Assembly: GCA_964396965.1 (NCBI GenBank)
Contig: CAYNGD010000014.1
Span: 1-46,183, forward strand
Length of the DNA: 46,183 bases
Direction: 5' to 3'
Source of the DNA: JABMRW01 sp964396965
GTDB taxonomy: Bacteria > Chloroflexota > Dehalococcoidia > Dehalococcoidales > BS750m-G39
Shown: piece by piece, positions 6,748 to 18,104 of the stretch
How positions within the stretch are numbered: position 1 is the stretch's first letter
Layout of the letters: each line of letters starts with the position of its first letter
Position numbers and translations under genes: made by a program
The notes under the pieces: model-generated
Seen by the model: the letters and a program-made list of their open reading frames with translations, nothing else
What the model was told of the DNA's origin: nothing
Database searches by the model: none

Positions 6748-7770
6748 ATGACTTTGCCGAGAATGAGAAGGGTGTCGGTTCCCAAGATGCGGCGGAAAAA
6801 GGCCGGCGCCGAGGCCGAGAATACCGCCGAGGCCAAGCTGCATATGGAGTCAGTCAGCTCGGGGAAGCTGACCTGGGTCAACATTGAGCAGCCGACCAGA
6901 CTGGAGACGGACTACCTGGCGCAGAACTACCCCTTTCACCCCCTCGACCTGGACGACTGCCTGAGCCGTATCCAGCGGCCCAAGTTAGATGTCTATGACG
7001 ACTACCTGTTCCTGGTCTTCCACTTTCCCGTATTCAACCCGGAGGCGATGGTAACCACCCCCAGCCAGGTATCGGTTTTTATCGGCCAGGACTACCTGAT
7101 TACCCTGCATAAGGGTGACCTCAAGCCGCTGGTAAAGCTGTTCAACCAGTGCCAGACTGATGGGGAGGTAAGGCAGGAGCACTTCGGCCAGGGTTCCGGC
7201 TTCCTCCTCTACCGCATCCTCGACCGGCTGGTTGACTACTGCCTGCCGATACTGAACAAGATTGGCGGCAATATCGAGGAGGTGGAGGATAGCCTTTTCG
7301 CCAGCAAGGGAATACCCAAGGCAATTGAGGAGTTATCCATCTTGAGGCGCGATGTCATCTCCTTCCGCCGCATAATCTGGCCGATGAGGGCGGTTATCGG
7401 CGGCCTGGAGCCCAAGATTCGCCGCTTTACTCAGATGGATATGGAGGTCTACTTCGGCGATATGACCGACCATGTGGACAGGATATGGGACGCCTTGGAC
7501 GAGTATAAAGAGATAATCGAGGGGCTGAGTGATACCCATAACTCACTGTCCAGCTACCGCATTAACGATGTTCTTCGTGTCCTGACCATACTGGCCACCA
7601 TTGGCACGGTACTCACAGTGGTAGCCAGCTTCTACGGGATGAATGTTCCCTTACCCGGGGGATGGTTAAGCGAAGGTGGTAACCCCTTTTCCTGGATTAT
7701 CTTGCTAGTAGTAATGCTGGCTTTAATGTGTGGTATGTTGTTCTACTTCAGCCGCAAACACTGGATCTAG
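6748..7770 (+). CDS. corA: CorA-family magnesium/cobalt transporter
   Basis: A 340-aa inner-membrane divalent-cation channel. The long cytoplasmic N-terminal domain (PTRLETDYLAQNYPFHPLDLDDC) is followed by a helical stalk (SLFASKGIPKAIEELSILRRDV), and two C-terminal membrane segments flank the GMN selectivity motif in SFYGMNVPLP. The C-terminus ends in basic residues (FYFSRKHWI). About 25 N-terminal residues are rich in Arg and Lys and may be cytoplasmic tail or may reflect a later true start. The next gene begins 1 bp after its stop. Confidence 0.94.
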   Translation: MTLPRMRRVSVPKMRRKKAGAEAENTAEAKLHMESVSSGKLTWVNIEQPTRLETDYLAQNYPFHPLDLDDCLSRIQRPKLDVYDDYLFLVFHFPVFNPEAMVTTPSQVSVFIGQDYLITLHKGDLKPLVKLFNQCQTDGEVRQEHFGQGSGFLLYRILDRLVDYCLPILNKIGGNIEEVEDSLFASKGIPKAIEELSILRRDVISFRRIIWPMRAVIGGLEPKIRRFTQMDMEVYFGDMTDHVDRIWDALDEYKEIIEGLSDTHNSLSSYRINDVLRVLTILATIGTVLTVVASFYGMNVPLPGGWLSEGGNPFSWIILLVVMLALMCGMLFYFSRKHWI

Positions 7771-7771
7771 G

Positions 7772-8437
7772 ATGAAGGTCTCTCACCGCTTTGTCATCGT
7801 TGCTGCCATCTTTGTCACCTGCCTCATCAGCGCCAATATCATCGCCGTCAAGGTAGTAAGCTTTGGCCCGGTTATTGTACCGGCGGCCATCATCGTCTTC
7901 CCGATAAGCTATATCTTCGGCGATATTCTAACCGAGGTCTACGGTTACCGTCTGGCCAGAAGGGTCATCTGGCTGGGATTTGTCTGTAATCTTATCTTCG
8001 TCTTTTTTGCCTGGCTGGGGCAACTTTTGCCCCCCGCCCCTTTCTGGGGAGGGCAGGAAGCCTATAAAAGCATTCTGGGCTACACGCCGAGGCTGCTCGT
8101 TGCCTCCTTCTTTGGCTATCTTATCGGCGAGTTTGCCAACTCCTTCGTCTTGGCCAGGATGAAGATTTTGACCCGGGGGCGCTGGCTGTGGAGCCGGACC
8201 ATCGGTTCCACGATAGTGGGGGAGGGGTTGGACACCTCGGTATTTATCACCCTGGCCTACATCGGCACGGCTTCCTTTATGCCGGTAATGATTCTATACC
8301 ACTGGCTGATAAAGACGGTATATGAAGCGGTGGCCACCCCCTTCACCTATGCCGTGGTGAACTACCTGAAGAAGAAAGAAGCCATTGACACCTATGACTA
8401 TCAGACCAGGTACAACCCCTTCCTGGTCTGGGACTAG
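7772..8437 (+). CDS. Queuosine precursor transporter, YhhQ/VUT family
   Basis: A 221-aa integral membrane protein with about six hydrophobic segments. Family features are the N-terminal SANIIAVKVV, the FPISYIFGDILTEVYGY segment and the DTSVFITLAYIG region. The family imports queuosine precursors such as preQ0/preQ1 (E. coli YhhQ); the exact substrate here is inferred. The ATG at 7772 directly follows the corA stop, so the pair is translationally coupled; an upstream in-frame ATG at 7730 lies inside corA and is rejected. No queuosine synthesis gene is visible in the window. Confidence 0.88.
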   Translation: MKVSHRFVIVAAIFVTCLISANIIAVKVVSFGPVIVPAAIIVFPISYIFGDILTEVYGYRLARRVIWLGFVCNLIFVFFAWLGQLLPPAPFWGGQEAYKSILGYTPRLLVASFFGYLIGEFANSFVLARMKILTRGRWLWSRTIGSTIVGEGLDTSVFITLAYIGTASFMPVMILYHWLIKTVYEAVATPFTYAVVNYLKKKEAIDTYDYQTRYNPFLVWD

Positions 8438-8464
8438 CCTCTATCAGGAAAGGACTAAAGCTAA

Positions 8465-9235
8465 ATGAAGGTCAAGGTCTTGGGCGCTCATAACTGCGAG
8501 AGGCGGAACTTCAGGATGGTCAGCCTGCTGGTTGACGGCGTGCTGGCCATAGACGCCGGTGCCCTTACCTCCGGCCTTTCCCTGGAAGGGCAGAAGAAGA
8601 TAAAGGCTCTTTTGCTTACCCACCAGCACTATGACCATCTCCGGGACGTCCCGGCCCTGTCCATGAGCCTCTTCCTCGGCGACGCCACCACCCGCATCTA
8701 CTCCACACCGGTGGTGCTTGATGTCCTGGCCAGGAACCTGATGAATAACCAGATTTATCCCGACTTCCGGCGTAAGCCGGAACAGGAGCCCACGGTCAGC
8801 TTTACCGTGCTAGAGCCGAATAAGGCGGAGCTGATTGAAGGCTACACCGTCCTGGCGGTGCCGGTAAGCCACAGCGTCCCCACCGTGGGCTACCAGGTCA
8901 CTGATGCTGACGGCAGGGTTTTTTTCTATGCCGGGGACGGCAGGCCGGGCCTGGCCGACGGCTGGCGTTATGTTTCGCCGCAGCTGCTTATCATCGAGGT
9001 CACCGCTTCAGATAGATATGTGGAGTGGGCGGCCGGCGCCGGGCATATCACCCCCTCCCTGTTGAAGCCGGAGCTGGCCGGTTTCCAGAAGGTCAAAGGC
9101 TATCTCCCCCGGGTGCTGGCGATTCACATGAACCCGTCGCTGGAGGAGGAGATAATCGCCGAGACAGCGGCGGTGGCTGAAGAGCTGGGCTGCTCCGTCA
9201 CCTTTGCCCAAGAGGGTATGGAGATTAGTCTTTAG
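8465..9235 (+). CDS. MBL-fold metallo-hydrolase
   Basis: A 256-aa metallo-beta-lactamase-fold protein. The metal motif HQHYDHLRD is clear. Later metal ligands are probably in VSHSVPTVGY, the YAGDGRPG segment and AIHMNPS. The arrangement resembles 3',5'-cyclic-nucleotide phosphodiesterase or tRNase Z-like subgroups, but the substrate cannot be called. It follows the transporter gene by 27 bp and precedes the Mut7-C gene by 8 bp, so the three probably share a transcript. Confidence 0.85.
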   Translation: MKVKVLGAHNCERRNFRMVSLLVDGVLAIDAGALTSGLSLEGQKKIKALLLTHQHYDHLRDVPALSMSLFLGDATTRIYSTPVVLDVLARNLMNNQIYPDFRRKPEQEPTVSFTVLEPNKAELIEGYTVLAVPVSHSVPTVGYQVTDADGRVFFYAGDGRPGLADGWRYVSPQLLIIEVTASDRYVEWAAGAGHITPSLLKPELAGFQKVKGYLPRVLAIHMNPSLEEEIIAETAAVAEELGCSVTFAQEGMEISL

Positions 9236-9243
9236 GGGGTGGT

Positions 9244-9714
9244 ATGAAAGACACCCCGAAATTTATCGTTGACCGTAATGTGGGCAAGCTGGCCCGCTGG
9301 CTGCGGCTGATGGGCTACGATACCAGCTTCTTCGACGGCGGCGATGATTCTGAGCTGGTGGCTATCGCCAAAGCCGAGGGTCGGGTAATCTTGAGCCGGG
9401 ATACCCAGATTATGAAGCGGCGGCTGATAACCAGCGGCCGGATCAGGGCGGTGCTTATCCAGAGCGACCAACCCGGAGAGCAGATTCGCCAGGTGATAGA
9501 TACCTTAAATCTGGACAGCCGCTTTAAGCCTTTTACCATCTGCCTGGAGTGTAACCAGCCCCTGGTGGAGAGGGCTAAAGATGAAGTAAAAGAGCTGGTG
9601 CCGCCCTACGTCTTTAAGACCCAGGATTATTTTATGCAGTGCCCCAACTGCGGGCGCATATACTGGCGGGGGACGCACTGGCGGGCGATGACCAAAAGGT
9701 TGGAGAAATTTTAA
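9244..9714 (+). CDS. Mut7-C RNase-domain protein (DUF82)
   Basis: A 156-aa protein of the Mut7-C family, with a PIN-like nuclease fold followed by a zinc ribbon. The opening KFIVDRNVGKLARWLRLMGY is the family hallmark, with ILSRDTQIMKR following. The zinc ribbon uses CLECNQPL and CPNCGRIYWRGTHW. Family members are predicted RNases; the biological target is unknown. The start follows GGGGGTGGT. Confidence 0.9.
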   Translation: MKDTPKFIVDRNVGKLARWLRLMGYDTSFFDGGDDSELVAIAKAEGRVILSRDTQIMKRRLITSGRIRAVLIQSDQPGEQIRQVIDTLNLDSRFKPFTICLECNQPLVERAKDEVKELVPPYVFKTQDYFMQCPNCGRIYWRGTHWRAMTKRLEKF

Positions 9715-9719
9715 ACTCC

Positions 9720-9748
9720 TTGACCATCTTAAACTATATTGCTACACT
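9720..9748 (+). promoter_or_regulatory. Predicted promoter of the crotonase-nnr-coaX operon
   Basis: TTGACC (9720-9725), a 17-bp spacer and TACACT (9743-9748) lie about 30 bp before ATG 9779. Confidence 0.55.
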
Positions 9749-9778
9749 TCAAGTTGAAAATGCTGGAGGGAGAGAGCT

Positions 9779-10543
9779 ATGGCTTACAAGAATATACTGG
9801 TAGAGAAGAGGGAGGGGGTGGCCAGGATTATCATCAACCGGCCGCCGCTGAACATCCTGGATATTGAGACTCTGGAGGAGATGAGCCGGGCGCTGGCCGA
9901 GCTTAAGACGGCTGACGAGATAAAGGTGGTGGCCATCACCGGCGCCGGGGATAGGGCCTTCTCCGCCGGGGTGGCCGTCGGCGACCACATCGGCGATAAG
10001 TTGCCCAAGATGGTCGAGGTCTTCCACCGCCTGTTTATCGCCTTGGTCGAGGTGGACAAGCCCACCATCGCCATCGTCAACGGGGTGGCCCTGGGCGGTG
10101 GTTGCGAGATAGTGGCCGGTTGCGATATGGCGGTGGCCTCGGACAAGGCACAGCTGGGGCAGCCGGAGGTCAAGCTGGGGGTGTACCCGCCGCCGGCCTC
10201 GGTGCTCTTCCCGCGGATAATGGGGCGGCGCAAGGCCTTTGAGCTTATTCTATCCGGCGACAGCATCGATGCCAAGGAGGCGGAAAGAATCGGGCTGATA
10301 AACAAGGCCGTTCCCGCCGCCGAGCTGGAGAAGGCGGCTGATGAGTTCATCAGGCGCTTCACCGCTAACAGCGGGCTGACCCTGATGCAGGCCCGGCAGG
10401 CAATCTACCGCAACTTTGACCTCGATTTCCGGCAGGCGCTGGAGGTAACCGGCGTCGATGCCACCCTGGTTATGGCCGGTGAGAACAGCGTTGAGGGGCT
10501 GACCGCTTTCCTGGAGAAGCGGAAGCCGGTCTGGATAAGGTAA
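9779..10543 (+). CDS. Enoyl-CoA hydratase/isomerase, possibly dienoyl-CoA hydratase-like
   Basis: A 254-aa crotonase. Oxyanion-hole motifs are GAGDRAFSAGVAVGDH and ALGGGCEIVAGCDMAV. Glutamates are kept at both catalytic positions (GGCEIVAGCD and GQPEVKLGVYPPPAS). VGDHIGDKLPKM and the YPPPAS segment resemble cyclohexa-1,5-diene-carbonyl-CoA hydratases of anaerobic aromatic degraders. That is only a resemblance, and no other benzoyl-CoA genes are visible. GGAGG precedes the start. It is the first gene ahead of nnr and coaX. Confidence 0.84.
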   Translation: MAYKNILVEKREGVARIIINRPPLNILDIETLEEMSRALAELKTADEIKVVAITGAGDRAFSAGVAVGDHIGDKLPKMVEVFHRLFIALVEVDKPTIAIVNGVALGGGCEIVAGCDMAVASDKAQLGQPEVKLGVYPPPASVLFPRIMGRRKAFELILSGDSIDAKEAERIGLINKAVPAAELEKAADEFIRRFTANSGLTLMQARQAIYRNFDLDFRQALEVTGVDATLVMAGENSVEGLTAFLEKRKPVWIR

Positions 10544-10553
10544 GGGGTTTTTT

Positions 10554-12113
10554 TTGAAGATTCTGACGGCGAGCCAGGTGCGCCAGCTTGAGCAGGCCTG
10601 CGCCAAAGCCGGCGTTACCACCGATATGCTCATGGAGAACGCCGGTAGGGTGGTGGCCGAGGAGGTGAAGCGCATCTTAAGCGGTGTTGATAAGAAGCAC
10701 ATCCTGTTCCTGGTGGGGCCGGGTAACAACGGCGGCGATGGACTGGTGGCCGCCCGCCACCTCCACGACTGGAGGTCTGATGTCACCGTCTATTTATTGG
10801 GGCGGAGGGCTGCCGATGACCCCAATCTGAAGCTGGTCCAGGAACGGGGTATTAGCTGTATCGAAGCAGCTAAGGATGAGGGCTTTAGCCAGTTTAATCA
10901 GGCCCTGGCCTCGGCTGACGCCGTTATTGACGCCCTTTTCGGCACCGGCACCACCCGGCCCTTTAGCGGCAACATTCTATCGGTGCTGGAGAAGGTGAAC
11001 AAGGCTAGGAAGAAGCGCCCGAAACAACGTATAATCGCGCTGGACCTGCCCTCGGGGCTTAACGCCGATAGCGGGGCGGTTGACCCGGCCACGCCCTACG
11101 CCGATGACACTATAACCTTGGGCACGCCCAAGCCGGGCCTGTTCAACTTTCCCGGGGCGGAAAGGGTGGGTAAGCTGGCCGTGGTTGATATTGGCATGCC
11201 CGAAAATCTGGCGGAGGGAGCGGCTTCAGAATATCTCACCGCTGAGCTGGTTCGCTCGGTTCTGCCCGAGCGTCCCCTTCAGGCCAATAAGGGCAGCTTC
11301 GGTAAGGTTCTGGTGGTGGCCGGCTCGATGAACTATATCGGCGCCGCCTACCTGGCCTGCAGCGGGGCAATAAGGGTGGGGGCGGGGCTGGTCACGCTGG
11401 CGGCAGCGCCCACGTTGCAGGCTATCCTGGCGGCCAAGCTGACCGAGGTGACCTATATCGTCCTGCCTGAGGCCCGACCCGGCATAGTTTCCCCGGAGGC
11501 GGGCCGGTTGATAGCCCAGCAGCTTGATGGTTATAACGTCCTGCTCCTGGGCTGCGGGCTGGGGCAGGGCCCGGCGGCGGTAAAGCTGGTGCGGTCTATC
11601 CTGCTGGCCAAAGAACGGAGAGAGCTGCCGGCTCTAGTCCTCGATGCCGACGCCCTGAACATCCTGGCCAATGTACCGAACTGGTGGCAGCATCTGACCG
11701 CCGACGCTGTCCTTACCCCCCACCCCGGAGAGATGGCCCGGCTGACCGGAATGCCCATCGTCGAGATACAGGCTGACCGGTTGGGGACAGCCAAGAAGTG
11801 GGCGGCGGAGTGGCATAAGACCGTCGTCCTTAAGGGGGCCTACACCGTTATCGCCTCGGCCGACGGCAGGTCAGTAATCAGCCCGTTTGCCAATCCCGGG
11901 CTGGCTTCGGCGGGGAGCGGCGACGTCCTGACCGGGGCTATCGCCGGGCTGGCGGCGCAGGGACTGCCCCTCTTTGAGGCAGCCGCCGCTGGCGTCTATC
12001 TCCACGGCCAGGCCGGCGAGAGAGTGAAAGAAAGGCTGGGCGATGCCGGCATGATTGCCTCCGACCTGCTGCCGGAGCTGCCCCTGGTTATTAAAAATCT
12101 AAAGGAAAGCTGA
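10554..12113 (+). CDS. nnr: Bifunctional NAD(P)H-hydrate epimerase / ADP-dependent dehydratase
   Basis: A 519-aa metabolite-repair enzyme that epimerises and dehydrates damaged NADHX/NADPHX. The N-terminal YjeF domain (about 1-225) has PGNNGGDGLVAARHL and DALFGTGTTRP. The C-terminal ribokinase-like dehydratase domain (about 235-510) has AGSMNYIGAAYL, DADALN, TPHPGEMARL and GSGDVLTGAIAGL. Length and domain order match bacterial fusions. The start is TTG 10554, behind AAGGGG; no ATG fits the N-terminus KILTASQVRQLE. It lies 10 bp after the crotonase and 5 bp before coaX. Confidence 0.95.
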   Translation: MKILTASQVRQLEQACAKAGVTTDMLMENAGRVVAEEVKRILSGVDKKHILFLVGPGNNGGDGLVAARHLHDWRSDVTVYLLGRRAADDPNLKLVQERGISCIEAAKDEGFSQFNQALASADAVIDALFGTGTTRPFSGNILSVLEKVNKARKKRPKQRIIALDLPSGLNADSGAVDPATPYADDTITLGTPKPGLFNFPGAERVGKLAVVDIGMPENLAEGAASEYLTAELVRSVLPERPLQANKGSFGKVLVVAGSMNYIGAAYLACSGAIRVGAGLVTLAAAPTLQAILAAKLTEVTYIVLPEARPGIVSPEAGRLIAQQLDGYNVLLLGCGLGQGPAAVKLVRSILLAKERRELPALVLDADALNILANVPNWWQHLTADAVLTPHPGEMARLTGMPIVEIQADRLGTAKKWAAEWHKTVVLKGAYTVIASADGRSVISPFANPGLASAGSGDVLTGAIAGLAAQGLPLFEAAAAGVYLHGQAGERVKERLGDAGMIASDLLPELPLVIKNLKES

Positions 12114-12118
12114 AAAAT

Positions 12119-12886
12119 ATGCTGCTAGCGGTTGACATCGGTAATACCAGCACCACCCTCGGTGTCTTCGACGGCGAGAAGCTCCGCGCCACCTGGCACA
12201 TGGCCACCGGCGTCCACCGCATGTCGGATGAGTACGCCGCCCTGTTGCTTAATTTGCTCAATTATCAGGGCCTGGAGACCAAGGATATTAAGGCGGTAGC
12301 CCTCTGCAGCGTTGTCCCCCCGTTGATTTCGACCTTCGAGGAGATGTTCAAGCGCTATTTCAGTATCGAGCCGCTGGTGGTGGGGGTGGGGGTCAAGACC
12401 GGGGTGAGCATCCGCATGGACAACCCCCGCGAGGTTGGCGCCGACCGCATCGCCGATGCCGCCGCCGCTCATCACCTCTACGGGGGGCCGGTAATCGTCA
12501 TTGACCTGGGTACCGCCACCACCTTCGGCATTATTTCCAAGGAGGGAGACTACATCGGCGGCATTATCGCCACCGGCATCGCTACCGCCGCCGAGGCGCT
12601 CTTCACCCGGACGGCGCAACTGCCCCGCGTGGAACTGGCCCACCCCAGGCACGTCATCGGCACTAACACGGTGGCGGCCATCCAATCGGGGATTATCTAC
12701 GGCTACGCCTCACTGGTCGAGGGGATGCTGGCCCGCATCCACAAGGAGCTGGGATTTAAGGCCAAAGTGGTGGCTACCGGCGGCTACGCCGGGCTCATCG
12801 CTAAAGAAACCGAGGTAATCGATGTGGTCAACCCCGACCTGACCCTCATCGGCCTAAGGCTTATCTACGAGATGAATAAGGGATGA
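12119..12886 (+). CDS. coaX: Type III pantothenate kinase
   Basis: A 255-aa ASKHA-fold kinase for the first committed step of CoA synthesis. Visible motifs are the phosphate loop DIGNTSTTLGVF, GADRIADAAAAH, and VIDLGTATTFGI with the catalytic Asp region, then ATGGYAGLI. The family needs a monovalent cation and is not inhibited by CoA. It sits directly before coaBC, so two non-adjacent CoA steps are clustered. Confidence 0.95.
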   Translation: MLLAVDIGNTSTTLGVFDGEKLRATWHMATGVHRMSDEYAALLLNLLNYQGLETKDIKAVALCSVVPPLISTFEEMFKRYFSIEPLVVGVGVKTGVSIRMDNPREVGADRIADAAAAHHLYGGPVIVIDLGTATTFGIISKEGDYIGGIIATGIATAAEALFTRTAQLPRVELAHPRHVIGTNTVAAIQSGIIYGYASLVEGMLARIHKELGFKAKVVATGGYAGLIAKETEVIDVVNPDLTLIGLRLIYEMNKG

Positions 12887-12895
12887 TAGGGAATT

Positions 12896-12945
12896 AAAGG
12901 GGTGAAACCCCTGTAGGGTGGGCAGGGTGGAAAGAAAGACGCTTA
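12896..12945 (-). repeat. Dispersed repeat, half copy C
   Basis: The reverse complement of this stretch (GTCTTTCTTTCCACCC then GCCCACCCT) matches the left arm of the repeats at 3072 and 37532. It lies in the short gap between coaX and coaBC. A small internal hairpin (GGGGTGAAACCCC) is also present. Confidence 0.55.
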
Positions 12946-12970
12946 ATATATGGGGGATAGGGGGATGACA

Positions 12971-14161
12971 ATGCTAACTAATAAAACAATTATACTGGGC
13001 GTGACCGGCAGCATCGCCGCTTATAAAGCGGCTTATATCGCCAGCAAGCTTGTCCAGGCCGGGGCTAAGGTCGAGGTGGTTATGACCGGCTCGGCGACCA
13101 AATTCATCACCCCGCTCACCTTCCGCAGCATCACCGGCCGACAAGTGGTGGCCGACGTGTTTGAGCCAGCTCTGGAGTGGAATATTGAGCATGTGGCTCT
13201 GGCCGAAGCCGCTGACGTGGTGGTTATTGCCCCGGCTACGGCGAATATTATTGCCAAACTGGCCACTGGCCTGGCTGACGATATGGTCAGTCTGACCGTG
13301 CTGGCGACCAAAGCCCCGGTTATTCTGGCCCCGGCCATGAATGTCAATATGTTCCAGAACGCGGCCACCCAGGAGAACCTGGCCCGGCTTAAAGCCAGGG
13401 GTTTTATTATTGTTGACCCTGAATATGGCCGTCTGGCCTCGGGGGCGAAGGGCAAGGGGCGGCTGGCCGAACTGGATAAAATAATGGCCGCCATCGAGGG
13501 GGCGCTGGGCGCCAGCGCCGACCTGGCCGGTAAAAATATGGTGGTTACCGCCGGCGGCACCCGTGAGTATATCGACTCGGTGCGCTATATCGGCAACCCC
13601 TCTTCGGGTAAGATGGGCTATGCCCTGGCCGAGGCCGCCCGGGACCGGGGGGCTGAAGTTACCCTGATTACCGCCGCCTCGTTACCTGAGCCGGAGGGAA
13701 TAACGGTTGTCCCGGTGGAGACCGCCGCCCAGATGAAGCGGGCGGTGGATAAGGCGGTGGCCAAGGCCGATGCCCTGCTTATGGCGGCTGCTGTCGCCGA
13801 CTACCAGCTTAAGACCAAGGCTAAATCGAAGATAAAGAAAGACAGTCCGAACTTGGCTTTAGAGCTGGTGAGGACGCCGGACATACTGGGGGAGGTCAAA
13901 GGCAGTTTTATCAAAGTCGGTTTTGCCGCCGAGAGCGAGGACCTGGTCGCCAACGCCAAGAAGAAGCTGGAGAAAAAACAGCTCGACCTAATCGTGGCTA
14001 ACGATATCACTGATAAGAAGAGCGGCTTCGGCGTTGATACCAACAAGGTAACCCTGATTGATAAAAGGGGCAAAGCCGAGAGCCTGCCCCTGATGAGCAA
14101 GCGGGAGGTAGCCGACAGGATACTGGACAGGGTGGTGGGGCTGCTGGGGAAGAAGAAATAA
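12971..14161 (+). CDS. coaBC: Phosphopantothenoylcysteine decarboxylase / phosphopantothenate-cysteine ligase
   Basis: A 396-aa bifunctional CoA-synthesis enzyme. The N-terminal flavoprotein CoaC domain (about 1-180) has GSIAAYKAA, the active-site His in NIEHVALAEAADV, and PAMNVNMF. The C-terminal CoaB domain begins at VVTAGGTREYIDSVRYIGNPSSGKMG. Of three nearby in-frame ATGs (12950, 12965, 12971), the third has the best spacing from AGGGGG. The residue matching Cys158 of E. coli Dfp is Ser (LASGAKGKGRLAE), which may be normal in some lineages. Confidence 0.93.
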   Translation: MLTNKTIILGVTGSIAAYKAAYIASKLVQAGAKVEVVMTGSATKFITPLTFRSITGRQVVADVFEPALEWNIEHVALAEAADVVVIAPATANIIAKLATGLADDMVSLTVLATKAPVILAPAMNVNMFQNAATQENLARLKARGFIIVDPEYGRLASGAKGKGRLAELDKIMAAIEGALGASADLAGKNMVVTAGGTREYIDSVRYIGNPSSGKMGYALAEAARDRGAEVTLITAASLPEPEGITVVPVETAAQMKRAVDKAVAKADALLMAAAVADYQLKTKAKSKIKKDSPNLALELVRTPDILGEVKGSFIKVGFAAESEDLVANAKKKLEKKQLDLIVANDITDKKSGFGVDTNKVTLIDKRGKAESLPLMSKREVADRILDRVVGLLGKKK

Positions 14162-14175
14162 AAGGGAAGCGCCAT

Positions 14176-14586
14176 ATGGGTTTTTTGATTGCGGGAATAA
14201 TAATTCTGATTATAGCTTCATTTTGGCATTCATATGCTTCAGTCGTTGCGAAGTCTTCACCCCTTTATCGTCCTGTGTTTTATTACTCAAACCGCAATTT
14301 TTTTCAGCTGGGTTGGCTGGTTCTCTTCTTGCTTGGTTTGTCTTTCTTATTTGTGTACCATTGGATTGCTGGTATTGTTGGCGGTCTCGTGTATTGGTTT
14401 TTACTACCGCTTATAGTTGCCCCTTTGGTGAGAAAGTGGTATCTGCCATCTTGGGATGAACTATCGGATGAGCTAAAAGATATTTTGAGGGAAGCGGGAT
14501 ATAGTAAGAAAAACTACTTGGATGGTCATTGGTGGAAGGAAGATATGGTAGGGGATATCTTAAAGGATTTGAAAAAGGGAAAATAG
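14176..14586 (+). CDS. Hypothetical membrane protein, 136 aa, low GC
   Basis: An unrecognised protein with an N-terminal hydrophobic segment (LIAGIIILIIASF), two more hydrophobic stretches (about residues 45-85), and an acidic/basic soluble C-terminus (SWDELSDELKDILREAG). Its composition is clearly AT-richer than coaBC and valS on either side, which suggests later acquisition. A rho-independent terminator follows. ATG 14176 follows AAGGGAAG. Confidence 0.7.
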   Translation: MGFLIAGIIILIIASFWHSYASVVAKSSPLYRPVFYYSNRNFFQLGWLVLFLLGLSFLFVYHWIAGIVGGLVYWFLLPLIVAPLVRKWYLPSWDELSDELKDILREAGYSKKNYLDGHWWKEDMVGDILKDLKKGK

Positions 14587-14627
14587 AAATGAAAACTCCT
14601 AATTATAAGCAAGGGGGAGTTGTAGAT

Positions 14628-14652
14628 AAGAGGGGGCGAAGCCCCCTCTTTT
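14628..14652 (+). terminator. Rho-independent terminator
   Basis: AAGAGGGGGC / GCCCCCTCTT forms a 10-bp stem with a GAA loop, followed by TTTT. It ends the transcript of the preceding membrane-protein gene. Confidence 0.85.
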
Positions 14653-14664
14653 AAAAAACCTCCT

Positions 14665-14690
14665 CCCCCTCTCCTGGTAAGGAGAGGGGG
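14665..14690. repeat. Perfect 11-bp hairpin before valS
   Basis: CCCCCTCTCCT and AGGAGAGGGGG are separated by GGTA and have no T-tract. It lies 41 bp before the valS start. No T-box sequence was seen, so a regulatory role is open. Confidence 0.6.
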
Positions 14691-14730
14691 ATACAGGGGG
14701 TGAGGTTGATAAGAATTCGAAGAGGTAGTT

Positions 14731-17384
<2,654 letters not shown>

Positions 17385-17388
<4 letters not shown>

Positions 17389-18098
17389 GGTTCAATCTCA
17401 GCGGTTGCCAGCCCCTGGGCAAAGCCGTTAGCCCCCAGCCGCTCCAGCGCCTTCTTGGTATCGCTGGCCATCCTGGCCTTGTCGCTGTGTCTTAGCCGGT
17501 ATTTGAACCGCCAGTAGCTGAACTCCTTGAGTTCGGCCAGACTGATAGACCGGAGCCGTGGGTAACCCTTCTCCCGCCGGAAGCGGTTGAGCAGGCTGGC
17601 CCTGGTCGCCCCGTATATCCGCTGGTAGGCCTCGTCGCTGAGGTTGTGCTCCTTGTTATAGCCCAGGGTGCGCTTTTCCTTGCGCACCTCCTCCTGCACC
17701 GTTAAAAACAGGGCCTCCTCCACGGTGACGCCGTAGAAATAGTTGAGGTAGTGGCAGTATTTGGTTCCGCCGACAAGCTCCTTGAATTTACTATTGCTCA
17801 GCTTGAGCGGCGGCTGGCCGTGGAAGAGAAGGGCCAGTTTTTCTTCTTCGGGCAGGAGGTCGTCCACCGCCTGGCAGAGCCGCTCCGCCAGCAGCAGCCA
17901 GTCGAAGGCCTCGCCGTCAATAAGGTACTGGTAGCGGCGGCCATTGACGGTCTCCTCGTTTTGAGTCCACCGTCCGATGGCCTCGAGCAGGGCGATGTAC
18001 CAGTGCTGGCCTTTTAGAATAGCCTGCTCCAGTTGCCTTATGGCCGCGGCGCTGTCACTTGAGATTGTTTGGGCTGATTGAATGGTTAGTTCGGTCAT
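17385..18098 (-). CDS. Hypothetical protein, 237 aa
   Basis: An unrecognised soluble, largely helical protein. The centre has an aromatic-rich stretch (GGTKYCHYLNYFYGVTVEEA) and the C-terminal half is very basic (LLNRFRREKGYPRLR, FKYRLRHSDKARMASDTKK), which hints at nucleic-acid contact but proves nothing. It is the last gene of the prs-secA operon, 6 bp after the HHH gene, and meets valS tail to tail. No signal peptide is visible. Confidence 0.72.
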
Positions 18099-18104
18099 TT
18101 TGGA

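Noticed and set aside
14587..14730. T-box riboswitch before valS
   Set aside because: No T-box consensus, specifier loop or antiterminator pairing could be found.
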